A stretch of DNA of 38,716 nt. Source: an uncultured Clostridium sp. (GTDB lineage: Bacteria > Bacillota > Clostridia > Lachnospirales > Lachnospiraceae). How positions within the stretch are numbered: the first letter of the stretch is position 1; each line of letters begins with the position of its first letter. The notes beneath the pieces were generated by a model. It was not told the origin of the DNA, did no database searches, and worked only from the letters and a program-made list of their open reading frames with translations. The DNA lies in assembly GCA_947644195.1 (NCBI GenBank), contig CANRZB010000037.1:1-38716 (forward strand). Direction: 5' to 3'. Made by a program: the position numbers and the translations under genes. Of the stretch, positions 17,219 to 25,200 are shown one piece after another.

Positions 17219-17824
17219 ATGAAACTGCTATATGGTACGGGAAATCCAGCAAAATTAGCTGCTATGAGAAACAGGCTGGCTGAGTTGGATATTGAATTGA
17301 TGGGGCTGCAGGATCTGGATTGTGAGATTCCGAGTGTCCTGGAAGATGGACAGACTCCACTGGAAAATGCGAGGCAAAAAGCGACCGCCTATTATCGCAC
17401 TTTTCAAATTCCTGTGTTTTCCTGCGATTCCGGGCTGTATTTTGATGATGTTCCCGATGAAATTCAGCCGGGAGTGCATGTTCGGACGATTGACGGAAAA
17501 TATTTGACGGATGAGGAGATGGTCGAATATTATACCAATCTTGTCAGGCAGTACGGAGATTTGACGGCGAGATACAAAAATGCGATCTGTTTGGTGCTAG
17601 ACGAGACACATGTTTATGAGGCCATGGAACCATCAATGGAAAGCGAGCCGTTTTTGCTGACGGGGAAGCCGCATGCCAGAGTAAATAAGGGATTTCCGTT
17701 GGACAGTTTGTCCAAGGATCTCAGGACTGGAAAATATTACTATGATCTGCCGGACGGTGGATTGGAGCAGTTGGCGGTAGAGGACGGTTTTATAAAATTT
17801 TTTCGACAAGTGCTATCTGGTTAG
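17219..17824 (+). CDS. Ham1/RdgB-like NTP pyrophosphatase, divergent
   Basis: A 201-aa protein with the Ham1 (ITPase) start YGTGNPAKLAAMRNRL and the catalytic-loop region SCDSGLYFDD at about residues 69-78, so it probably hydrolyses non-canonical purine nucleoside triphosphates to monophosphates. The C-terminal half departs from RdgB: the GYDPIF-like segment reads NKGFPLDSL, and the end is GGLEQLAVEDGF. AGGAGG is ideally placed before ATG 17219. It follows the NLR gene by 28 bp with no terminator, so it is probably co-transcribed, but whether it belongs functionally to that module is unclear. The substrate range may be altered. Confidence 0.72.
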   Translation: MKLLYGTGNPAKLAAMRNRLAELDIELMGLQDLDCEIPSVLEDGQTPLENARQKATAYYRTFQIPVFSCDSGLYFDDVPDEIQPGVHVRTIDGKYLTDEEMVEYYTNLVRQYGDLTARYKNAICLVLDETHVYEAMEPSMESEPFLLTGKPHARVNKGFPLDSLSKDLRTGKYYYDLPDGGLEQLAVEDGFIKFFRQVLSG

Positions 17825-17869
17825 GGAACTACCTCTGTTTGTGCGGTCGCTTATGATGCGCAGATCAGA

Positions 17870-17992
17870 AATACCGTAGATTTGATCGTAGACGGTTTTA
17901 TAAAGACAGGAATACCGTAGATTTGGTAGCAGACAGTTTTATAAAGACAGGAGTACCGTAGATTCGGTGATAGACTGTTTAATAAAGAAAGG
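17870..17992. repeat. Three 41-bp tandem repeats before the VOC gene
   Basis: Copies at 17870-17910, 17911-17951 and 17952-17992 are contiguous and each has the pattern A-A/G-TACCGTAGAT, then GTAGAC or a variant, then TTTTATAAAGACAGG or a variant. The third is the most diverged and ends in the ribosome site of the next gene. The 41-bp period is close to four helical turns, which would align protein sites on one DNA face. No spacer structure is present, so it is not a CRISPR. Confidence 0.8.
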
Positions 17993-18001
17993 CGGTGGAC
18001 A

Positions 18002-18364
18002 ATGAAATTAAGAAATGTCTTGATTGTGGTAAATGATCTGGAAAAATCCATTGCATTTTATCAGGAGTTATTTGGTCTGGAGGTAATTTTGGATCAGGAT
18101 GGAAATGTGATCATGACGGAGGGATTGGTATTGCAGGATGCAAAGATTTGGAAGAAGTTTTTGGATCGGGAGATAATTCCGCGGAATCATTCTTGTGAAT
18201 TGTATTTTGAGGAGCAGAATATCGAAGAATTTGTGGATAAATTGGAACATTATCGTGAACCAATTGAATATGTCAATCGCCTGATGACACATTCCTGGGG
18301 ACAGCAGGTGGTTCGATTTTATGATCCAGACGGCAATTTGATTGAGGTTGGCACGCCTATGTAA
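18002..18364 (+). CDS. VOC (glyoxalase/bleomycin-resistance) family protein
   Basis: A 120-aa vicinal oxygen chelate protein, the normal size for a single two-module unit. The first half has LIVVNDLEKSIAFYQELFG and the second half has VRFYDPDGNLIEVG, both family hallmarks; the final Glu is the usual metal ligand or its structural equivalent. The exact substrate cannot be deduced. AAAGG sits near the ATG at the end of a 41-bp tandem repeat array that may regulate it. Confidence 0.88.
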   Translation: MKLRNVLIVVNDLEKSIAFYQELFGLEVILDQDGNVIMTEGLVLQDAKIWKKFLDREIIPRNHSCELYFEEQNIEEFVDKLEHYREPIEYVNRLMTHSWGQQVVRFYDPDGNLIEVGTPM

Positions 18365-18463
18365 TGTGGATGGGATGGCAGCGGATGGAAATGAAACGCC
18401 AGAATATATGTGGTCGAAAAATGGGACTTTGGAGAATCTATGAAAAGAAATGAGAGGGATTGC

Positions 18464-19111
18464 ATGAAAAAGTGTATAGTAATGATTGCGTTGGCAGTTT
18501 TATTAATTTATCTCTCAGAATACGTCAAAATTGCCAGGGAACCGATGGTTAAATTGTCCATAAAAACGGACAGTAGTACGGAAAAGAACCAGAGTAAGGC
18601 GATGCCATTACCTGAGGATTGGAGAGTGGCATATCAGAAGCAATTAGATGAACTGTACGGGCAGAAACGTTCTGGCCGGTATTATACGGTCAAAGACCTA
18701 GATGCCAATGGAATACCAGAATTGATCATCCATAAAGGGACAGAATTAACGGTATATTCCTATGACCAAGGAATAAAACGATTTGGTTCTTATGATTTTG
18801 TGACTGGCACAACGGTTCTGCTGGTATCCGAGCAGTCGGACTATCCGGGTATTTTTTATTATTGGGTAGGTGGTGGATTGGAACATTATGGCTATCTTTC
18901 TTTGATGGGACAGCAGATACATACGGAAGAATTGTGGAATGAGGATTTTACTGGAATTACCAAGGAATGGAGGACGGATCGTGGAACGATTTTGGAGATT
19001 TCGAAAGATCCTGATTTAATTCGGGAATCAAAACGGGTATACCAGAGCAAGAAGGAGCTTTCTTGTAAAAAGATTCTTCCTGATAATGAGATAGATTTGT
19101 CTGAGTGGTAG
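18464..19111 (+). CDS. Small N-terminally anchored extracytoplasmic protein
   Basis: A 215-aa protein with an N-terminal hydrophobic helix (MKKCIVMIALAVLLIYL), likely a signal anchor, and an outer domain of about 170 residues. Within it, YYTVKDLDANGIPELIIHKG has the Asp/Asn/Gly pattern of a calcium-binding DxDxNGxxE loop seen in many Clostridial secreted proteins, followed by beta strands. I do not recognise a named family. ATG 18464 gives the cleaner anchor and has AGAGGG upstream; ATG 18440 with GGAG upstream is an alternative adding eight residues. A terminator follows. Confidence 0.6.
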   Translation: MKKCIVMIALAVLLIYLSEYVKIAREPMVKLSIKTDSSTEKNQSKAMPLPEDWRVAYQKQLDELYGQKRSGRYYTVKDLDANGIPELIIHKGTELTVYSYDQGIKRFGSYDFVTGTTVLLVSEQSDYPGIFYYWVGGGLEHYGYLSLMGQQIHTEELWNEDFTGITKEWRTDRGTILEISKDPDLIRESKRVYQSKKELSCKKILPDNEIDLSEW

Positions 19112-19145
19112 GACTTTTTCTATTCGTTTGGCGGGGTCTGATATC

Positions 19146-19189
19146 AAAGGGCTGGTAAATCGTGAGTTGTCATGGTGGATCAGCCCTTT
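19146..19189 (+). terminator. Probable terminator after the anchored protein gene
   Basis: AAAGGGCTG (19146-19154) and CAGCCCTTT (19181-19189) form a perfect 9-bp stem with a 26-nt loop, followed by ATGTTTAG. The T tract is weak. Confidence 0.55.
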
Positions 19190-19441
19190 ATGTTTAGAAA
19201 AATATTATATTTATAAAATTGTTTTCTATATGCATACAGATCTATGATAAATAGATTAATTTTCATCATTTTGTTTTTTCATGCGCATTTGGGTAACTAT
19301 CAGAAAAGAACGGAACAGTAGCGTGTTTGATGAGGGGAACATTATGTGGTATGATTGGGTTCGTGTAAAAGATTTACTCATTGCATATTTCATCAATTGT
19401 AAAATGGTGTAATGAAGTTGCCTTTTCGTCATGGAATAGAA
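19190..19441. other. A/T-rich gap between convergent genes
   Basis: This 250-bp stretch is very A/T rich on its left side. Apart from one 22-codon ORF with a good ribosome site I see no gene, promoter or repeat that I would support. Confidence 0.5.
19344..19412 (+). CDS. Possible 22-aa peptide
   Basis: ATG 19344 with GAGGGG six bases upstream opens a 22-codon frame (MWYDWVRVKDLLIAYF then INCKMV) that could form an amphipathic helix. It has no partner gene on this strand and no clear promoter, so it may be chance or a gene remnant. Confidence 0.2.
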   Translation: MWYDWVRVKDLLIAYFINCKMV

Positions 19442-20317
19442 TTATTGGGGGATATCCCGCAATAATTCATCCCGGTGTTTTTCGAAAAAGTCAAAGTAGA
19501 TTCGAACATTTTTTAATTTAGTCCATGGGCTGACACACATTGTCTCTTCCTCCAGATTATAAATCTTTGTTTGTTTCATGGAGAGCAGGAATGGGGAGTG
19601 TGTGGCAATAATAAACTGGCACCCGAAAAAGCGGGCGGATTCTTCAATGTATTCCGCCAGTTCCAGTTGACGTAAGGGGGAAAGGCTGTTTTCCGGCTCG
19701 TCGAGTAAATATAAGCCGTTTTCCTGGATTTTTTCTGTGAAATACAAAAATGCAGATTCGCCATTAGAGTGCTCTCTGACATTATTATTGAGTTGACTGC
19801 CGGTATATTTGGATTTGGACAGTCTTCTGGAGGCATTTACTTTAACGAGTTGGTCGTAGTCTGCCAGGGAGTGCAGCTGAAAATCCGATGATTTGTTTTG
19901 ATAGTATTCTTGAAACAGATCAGTTCTTCGGTTGTCGATTCCTTCATTCAGGCTGCGGATATTTAACATAAAATCAAATACATCATCACTAGTAATGATT
20001 CTGCTGTGATCCGGCAGACTTCTTGTGAGTACATGTTCACACATGGATACAAAGTCGGCGAAAAAATTAGTTCGGTTATATAAAGTGTCCCTCTGCAGTT
20101 CCAAAGCCTCAGCAATAATATTGAGGGCAGTTGTTTTACCGGAACCGTTTCCACCATATAGAATTGTGATAGATTCATCAAAATTTAAGGTGTGTATTCC
20201 ATTCTTGGTCAAGATTTGAAATGGATAAAAGGTGGTAAAGCAGGTCTCTTTGATCCCATGCAGGAACATTTCTTCCCGTTCAGGGGAGGGGTAGATAAAT
20301 TGAGATAAATAGTTCAT
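19442..20317 (-). CDS. AAA/ABC-type ATPase (AAA_21-like)
   Basis: A 291-aa soluble ATPase of the RecF/SMC-like ABC class. Walker A is GGNGSGKT at residues 55-62, an ABC-like signature NGESAFLY lies about 185-195, Walker B is LYLLDEPENSLSP at about 203-215, and ATHSPFLL carries the switch His near 236. There is no coiled-coil arm or nuclease domain, so it is a stand-alone core. Such proteins occur in OLD-like, toxin-antitoxin and defence contexts, but none is identifiable here. ATG 20317 is chosen for GAGAGG upstream in mRNA sense. It runs opposite to the recombinase. Confidence 0.78.
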   Translation of the reverse strand: MNYLSQFIYPSPEREEMFLHGIKETCFTTFYPFQILTKNGIHTLNFDESITILYGGNGSGKTTALNIIAEALELQRDTLYNRTNFFADFVSMCEHVLTRSLPDHSRIITSDDVFDFMLNIRSLNEGIDNRRTDLFQEYYQNKSSDFQLHSLADYDQLVKVNASRRLSKSKYTGSQLNNNVREHSNGESAFLYFTEKIQENGLYLLDEPENSLSPLRQLELAEYIEESARFFGCQFIIATHSPFLLSMKQTKIYNLEEETMCVSPWTKLKNVRIYFDFFEKHRDELLRDIPQ

Positions 20318-20359
20318 AACAGATTCCTCTCTTGTTTTGCAATGAAACCAGGCAAGCAA

Positions 20360-20382
20360 GAATTCGGCGCAGGAACGAATTC
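20360..20382. repeat. Operator-like inverted repeat between divergent genes
   Basis: GAATTCG (20360-20366) and CGAATTC (20376-20382) form a perfect 7-bp inverted repeat with a 9-bp centre, lying in the leader of the AAA ATPase gene just after its -10 box. Confidence 0.4.
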
Positions 20383-20393
20383 AGATAGTATAG

Positions 20394-20402
20394 ATTATAA
20401 CA
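20394..20402 (-). promoter_or_regulatory. Extended -10 promoter of the AAA ATPase
   Basis: On the minus strand the sequence reads TGTTATAAT, a perfect extended -10 element. A -35 box 17 bp upstream is poor (TTTCTC), as expected for an extended -10 promoter. It is 77 bp from the chosen start codon. Confidence 0.5.
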
Positions 20403-20437
20403 TATGCCGTTGAAAAGAGAAATAAGAGGAGGACAAG

Positions 20438-20545
20438 ATGAGAGATGTTTTTTTCAGACAAAAGGAATCCTCTTTTTGGATTCGGGATGCTCCGATTCTA
20501 TCAGAAACTGCAAATGATGATAGAAAGATTGGAGTGTGCAAATGA
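20438..20545 (+). CDS. 35-aa leader ORF coupled to the recombinase
   Basis: A strong AGAGGAGG site (20425-20432) precedes ATG 20438. The frame runs 35 codons (MRDVFFRQKESSFW at the start, DDRKIGVCK at the end) and stops at TGA 20543-20545, overlapping the recombinase ATG by 4 nt (ATGA). This is a classic translational-coupling arrangement. The peptide resembles nothing I know; it may act only in cis by controlling recombinase translation. Confidence 0.5.
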   Translation: MRDVFFRQKESSFWIRDAPILSETANDDRKIGVCK

Positions 20546-21399
20546 AGAATTTAACAGATTACAAGAGCTATTTAATTGGTCAAGAGTTATCAGATGCTAC
20601 AATTACAGTATATATGCGGGTTGCAAAGGAGTTTCTTCATTTTGTAGGACAGAGGAACATAGATAAATGGATCGTTTTGGATTATAAAAAGAAAATGGAA
20701 GATTCCGCTCTCGCAGTGACAACCATGAATCAGCATATTATTGCGGTCAACCGTTATCTCCGTTTTTGTGGATATTCGGAATGTGCGGTAAAGACTTACC
20801 GGATCCAAAGACAGACCAGCTTGTCGAACGTCATTGATGATGAGGATTATCAGAAAATGTTGGTCTATGTGATGGAAAAACAGGATGACAAATATTATGC
20901 CATTATGAAAACACTGGCGCTTACAGGAATTCGGGTCAGTGAATTAGCGTATCTTACCGTTAGCAATATCGCAAAAGGCCATATTGTGGTACGCAATAAA
21001 GGGAAAGTCAGGGAAATATTATTGCCGGATTGCCTCGTTACCATTTTGAAAGAGTTTTGTGTAAAGTATGGGATCACGGAGGGCTGTATCTTCCGGGGAA
21101 ATGCTGGAAAACCGATTAGCCGCGAAGCGGTATGGGAAAAAATCAATCGCATTGCTGCCAAAGCAGGCATAGATCGGAAGAAGGCGCATCCTCACAGCTT
21201 TCGTCATTATTTTGCCCTTTTGTATCTCAAGAAATACTCCAATATGTTTGAACTCGCAGATATATTGGGGCATGCCAGTTTGGAAACGACTCGTATTTAT
21301 GCGATGGCAACGGTGGAGGATAAACGGAAGAGGATGGAGCAGTTGGATTTTTGTGGAGTTGACGGAATACAATATTCTGATAAGAAAGTCAAGAGGTAA
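20542..21399 (+). CDS. Tyrosine recombinase, likely the invertase of the adjacent switch
   Basis: A 285-aa XerC/D-like tyrosine recombinase. Residues 1-85 form the SAM-like core-binding domain and 95-280 the catalytic domain with R131 (TGIRVSE), H218 and R221 (HSFRH), H244 (LGHASLETT) and nucleophile Y253. A perfect inverted repeat overlaps its last codons (residues about 275-281) and recurs 200 bp downstream, so it most likely inverts this segment. As written it ends KKVKR; after inversion the frame would run on for 46 residues. GGAG sits 7 nt before ATG 20542, coupled to a 35-aa ORF. Its regulation may depend on the switch. Confidence 0.9.
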   Translation: MKNLTDYKSYLIGQELSDATITVYMRVAKEFLHFVGQRNIDKWIVLDYKKKMEDSALAVTTMNQHIIAVNRYLRFCGYSECAVKTYRIQRQTSLSNVIDDEDYQKMLVYVMEKQDDKYYAIMKTLALTGIRVSELAYLTVSNIAKGHIVVRNKGKVREILLPDCLVTILKEFCVKYGITEGCIFRGNAGKPISREAVWEKINRIAAKAGIDRKKAHPHSFRHYFALLYLKKYSNMFELADILGHASLETTRIYAMATVEDKRKRMEQLDFCGVDGIQYSDKKVKR

Positions 21400-21604
21400 A
21401 AGAAAAAAATTTTTAATTAAATTCAAGTGAAATCAAAGGATATTTACATGTTAGTAGTAAAGATATTGTAAATATCCTTTTTGATTTTAAATAGATCATT
21501 TATTTCTTGGATAGAATTATTCCCGCCAATGCTGTGTTTTTCGTCTATCATAAAAAATACACAAATATAAGATAGAAAAATTCTCTTATCAGAATATTGT
21601 ATTC
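21365..21604. repeat. Candidate 240-bp invertible switch with 21-bp inverted repeats
   Basis: The left copy at 21365-21385 begins GAATACAATATTCTG and is perfectly repeated in reverse at 21584-21604. Each copy contains the near-symmetric core AGAATATTGTATTC. Flanks diverge immediately on both sides. The left copy lies in the recombinase 3' end; the right one lies 41 bp before the first gene of a long operon. This is the layout of known invertons controlled by tyrosine recombinases in gut Firmicutes. Orientation-dependent promoter and terminator signals are described separately. Confidence 0.8.
21435..21484 (+). terminator. Rightward terminator inside the invertible segment
   Basis: AAAGGATATTTAC (21435-21447) and GTAAATATCCTTT (21468-21480) form a perfect 13-bp stem followed by TTGATTTT after a run of five T. 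In the present orientation it ends recombinase transcripts before the operon. Reversed, its tail would be TTTGATTTC, a poorer terminator. Confidence 0.75.
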
Positions 21605-21605
21605 T
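21583..21605 (+). promoter_or_regulatory. Half promoter at the right repeat, completed only by inversion
   Basis: TATTCT (21600-21605) matches -10 at its three most conserved bases (T, A and final T). As written the -35 position holds AAAATT (21577-21582). The minus strand at 21392-21387 reads TTGACT; inversion would put it exactly 17 bp before TATTCT, backed by the A/T tract now at 21400-21422 as an UP-like element. Transcription would start about 35 nt before ATG 21646. Confidence 0.6.
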
Positions 21606-21645
21606 GTAAATGCAACGATAATCAGTACGAGAAAGGAGGTACAAA

Positions 21646-22245
21646 ATGAGTGATTTGAATGCATCAGTAGGCATTGATTTTTCCCTGTTGGGAACCAATC
21701 TGCATGCGGCCTACGAAAGAAAAGGGGAGGACGGATACGCAGTTCTGCTGCTTCCTACCGAACAAAATCCAAACAATGGAGTGTCAATTAAAAATGTCAT
21801 TGATGATATTAAAAAGCTGGTCACTGGCGTTGACAGCAGCGTGAAAACAGATGGCATGGACGAAGACCTGATGGATGGCGTTAATAGCAGTTTGGCGATT
21901 ACTGAAGATCAGGGGAAAGAAGGCAAAACAGGATTAGAAAATCTGATGGTAAAACTTCAGATGGCCTATCTGTATATCCGCAAGGTTCCAAACCAGGAAT
22001 CTCAATTGGAATATGCGTTCCAGTTACAGGTCATTGCCAAGGACGTAATTCCAAAAGAAATCCAGAGTTTGGTGGATGTGGAGAATGTTTCCATCTCGGT
22101 ATGGAATACCGGCAGACAAAAGATTCTGGACAAAATGTCGCTCGTGACAATTGACGAGTATATTGGCATTGCAGAAAAGCCGGAAGCAGGAACGGAAGCT
22201 GGTTCTGAACCAGAAAAGAAACCGGAAGCAGAGAATCCGCAGTAG
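21646..22245 (+). CDS. Unknown 199-aa protein, first gene of the switched operon
   Basis: I do not recognise this protein. It has no signal peptide or membrane helix. Residues 1-165 look like a compact alpha/beta or beta domain (GIDFSLLGTNLHAAYERKG; YLYIRKVPNQ; FQLQVIAKDV) and the last 25 residues are a Pro/Glu/Ala/Lys-rich tail. An ideal AAAGGAGGT lies 6 nt before the ATG. It is the first gene after the putative invertible promoter and 52 bp before the 1059-aa gene, so it is likely a partner or chaperone of that large protein. Confidence 0.7.
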   Translation: MSDLNASVGIDFSLLGTNLHAAYERKGEDGYAVLLLPTEQNPNNGVSIKNVIDDIKKLVTGVDSSVKTDGMDEDLMDGVNSSLAITEDQGKEGKTGLENLMVKLQMAYLYIRKVPNQESQLEYAFQLQVIAKDVIPKEIQSLVDVENVSISVWNTGRQKILDKMSLVTIDEYIGIAEKPEAGTEAGSEPEKKPEAENPQ

Positions 22246-22297
22246 TACGAGCAAGAAGTTTGTAGGTGAAATGTTACCAGAAGGGAGGCAGGTCCAT

Positions 22298-25200
22298 ATG
22301 AAACAGAAGGAACTATCTTATCACATAGCAGCAGAAGGAACGGTTTTACAGTATCCCGCCAGAATTATGCTGGGTAGCCATGACGGACAGTTCCTGTTCT
22401 GCGGCAAGATTCAGTGGAGTGGGGAAAAATTGTCGGATTCTTTGGAAGTCATTGGCGATACGATGGCAGATCGCTTCCGCAGTTATGTGGATGACCTGCT
22501 TCCCTCCCAACTTCCGGGAGAACTAACCGTATATTATGAAAACGAATTGCTGGAATTTGGTTTCCAGGAGAGCAGCCTGTATTTCAAATTGGCGAAAGCC
22601 GGAGATAGCAGTGCATTACTGTTTGCATTTCAGATACCAAAAGAACGGACGACGGGGCAGGCGTGTTCTACTTTTCAGAATGTATTAGAGAAAGTAGCTG
22701 ACTTTTTTGGGGTCCGTGAGTTTTTATTCTATGCACAAACGGGAAATCATTGGATACTGCCACGGTTAGCGCCAGATTCTATCGGTGTAGAACGGGTTCC
22801 GGCTGAAATTAGAAACTGTAGTTTTATGACATATTCCCATATTGTGATGGAGGGTGACAGTGTTTTTGTAAAAGCAGTGAGAACATTGTTTGGATTGAAA
22901 GAAACGGAAGTCTTTCTGGGAGCAGGCAAGCAGCAATTTCTCTGTATGATCCGTATTCCGTCCTTTCAGACAGGGTTTATGGAAAGCAGTGATATGTATA
23001 TGTTGATGGAACTGGGAAGCCGTCCGGCATTTGTGATTAAGGGATCCTTTACCTTTCCGGCAGTTCCGGGGTTAAAGTTTACTGTGGACTGTGGGGTGCA
23101 GGAAAACGAATTTGCACTGGAAGCATTTGCGCAAACGACAGAGCCGGTTCCTCTTTTTAGTATTTTTTCTATTGGGGATACCTGTCTGATGATTCGGGTA
23201 TCCAGTGGAATTACTTTTGGGTTGTACACCAATCTGTATATTCGGAAGATTCGATTGTTTGGAGCGGTAATTTTGCGGGTACAGGGCAGTGCGGCAGTAC
23301 CGGAATTATTGTCGGCGGCCGTCAGCGATTTATCCATCCCTATTTTAATGGATAATCTGTTGGGGACCCATCTCAATGGGATTGAAGTTTTTGATTTTAT
23401 CCGCATAAAAGGACTACCTTTTCAAGCGCTTTCCCCTTTTGGTTCTGCGATGGTCCAAAATCGGGACATCGAGGGGATTGTAGCGCATTTTAATGCGGAA
23501 GTGAAGTCTTCCTCCCTGCATTTGGATGCGTCGCAGGTACAGATCACTAAATTTGGGGATGGCGTGGATGTGACCGATTTAAAACGGATGCGCCACTATT
23601 ATATTGATGCTTCCGGTCGTTTGAAACTGATGGCGCAGTTTTATTATGCGACCCAGAACACCAGGTTGGGCAATTATACGGTGGAGCGGGGAATCTTTAT
23701 CTGTGCCGTGATAGAACTCTTTGGTAAAGCCTTTGAAGTGCTGTTTTCGTTTCGGGAAGGGGAGGGACTGCTCGCCTATGCCCGGATACCGGAAATTAAT
23801 TTGGGATTTTTGCAGATTGGTGCATCGGAGTTTAGCCGTAACAGCAGCTCGGCGCTTCCGATTGCGCAGGATAGTGTGATGGCTCAATTTGTGAATCCAC
23901 AGAGTGACGGTATGATCTTTTTCCTCTCTGCCGGCAAAAGGGAAATCTCTTTCTATTTTGACGGAAGGGTAGATTTCTTGTCTCTTTTCCATGTAGATAC
24001 CAGAATTATCTTTTGTAAGGGTTTGATTTCGCTGGATATGAGGACGATCTGGTTGGGGATTTTTCAAATTACCTTGCAGCTTCGGGTAGCATATCAAAAT
24101 TTTTCTTCCGGGCAGTTTGCATTTTGCCTGACAGTTGATACCTCTCCGTTGACAGAAAAATTAACCACCGTGATCCAGGGGATTGATCAGGCGGTGCAGA
24201 AACTGCGGAATAAAATCAATGACGCAACCAGGGAGATCGATCGGGCGCAGGCACATGTCAATGAGTTATATCGAGAGATTGACCGTTTTAATTGGAAGAT
24301 AGAGAACTGTAAACGGGAAATTCGCGAAGCAAGCTGGTGGGAAAAAGTCTTTGTAGCGATCGCAAAAGGTATTGAAATTGGGGCTTATGAAGTGGCGAAG
24401 GTCGGAATCTATGCTGCTATTGGTGTGGCGACGGCGGCGCTTCAGGTAGCGAAGAAAGTGGTGGAGTTCTCAGGAAAGCTGGGAGAAGGTGTTCTAAAAG
24501 CAGTAAAGGGTGTGGTTCAGGGGGCAATGTCCCTGTTCTATCTGAATTATATCCGACTGTCTGCCCATGCGAGCGCCAGCCGGTATGGGAACAATGAAAT
24601 CAGTTTTAAGGCAGAGATTGGATTTGTGGCGCTGGGGAAGACCTATCAACTGAAGGAAAGTATTACAAGCGGGCAATTGAAGAGTTCCAAGGTAGGAGTT
24701 TTTGACCGGACGATCCATCAAAGCCTGGACAAGGATTTAAAGGATATAGAAAATGGAGCGTTTCGCAGCAATTGGCAGAAATACCGACACGAAAACTATA
24801 CTACGATGCAACACTGCAAGAGGCTCGACCAGGCAAAAACGCATCTTGATTCCTCCGTGGCAATGATGACCCGGATGCAGAAGATTTATCAGGATGAGTT
24901 TCAGACACCGATGGAAGAATTTGATGCGATGAATGTATCCCTTATGGATGCGCTCGATCAGGCAGGGAATACCCTGGATACCGGTGCCAGGGCAGGTGAT
25001 GTATCACAGCTTGCCAATGCTATGGGCGGCTTAAAAAGAAGTGTGAATTATCAGGAGAAACAGGGGGTTTTCCGGGATGGGGAACTGGCAGAGACCAAGG
25101 AATTAATTGCTGAATATGATGAGGCAAGGCTGCTTTACGATAAAGTGGTGTCCAGTGCCGAGAGAATACAGAAACAGAAAGACAAGCTGGAAAAACATCA

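Noticed and set aside
17870-17992. CRISPR-like array
   Set aside because: The 41-bp units are contiguous without spacers, and no cas gene is present.
21444-21698. Independent minus-strand gene across the right inverted repeat
   Set aside because: It overlaps the start of the operon and has no ribosome site; its open frame is better explained as the alternative recombinase tail.
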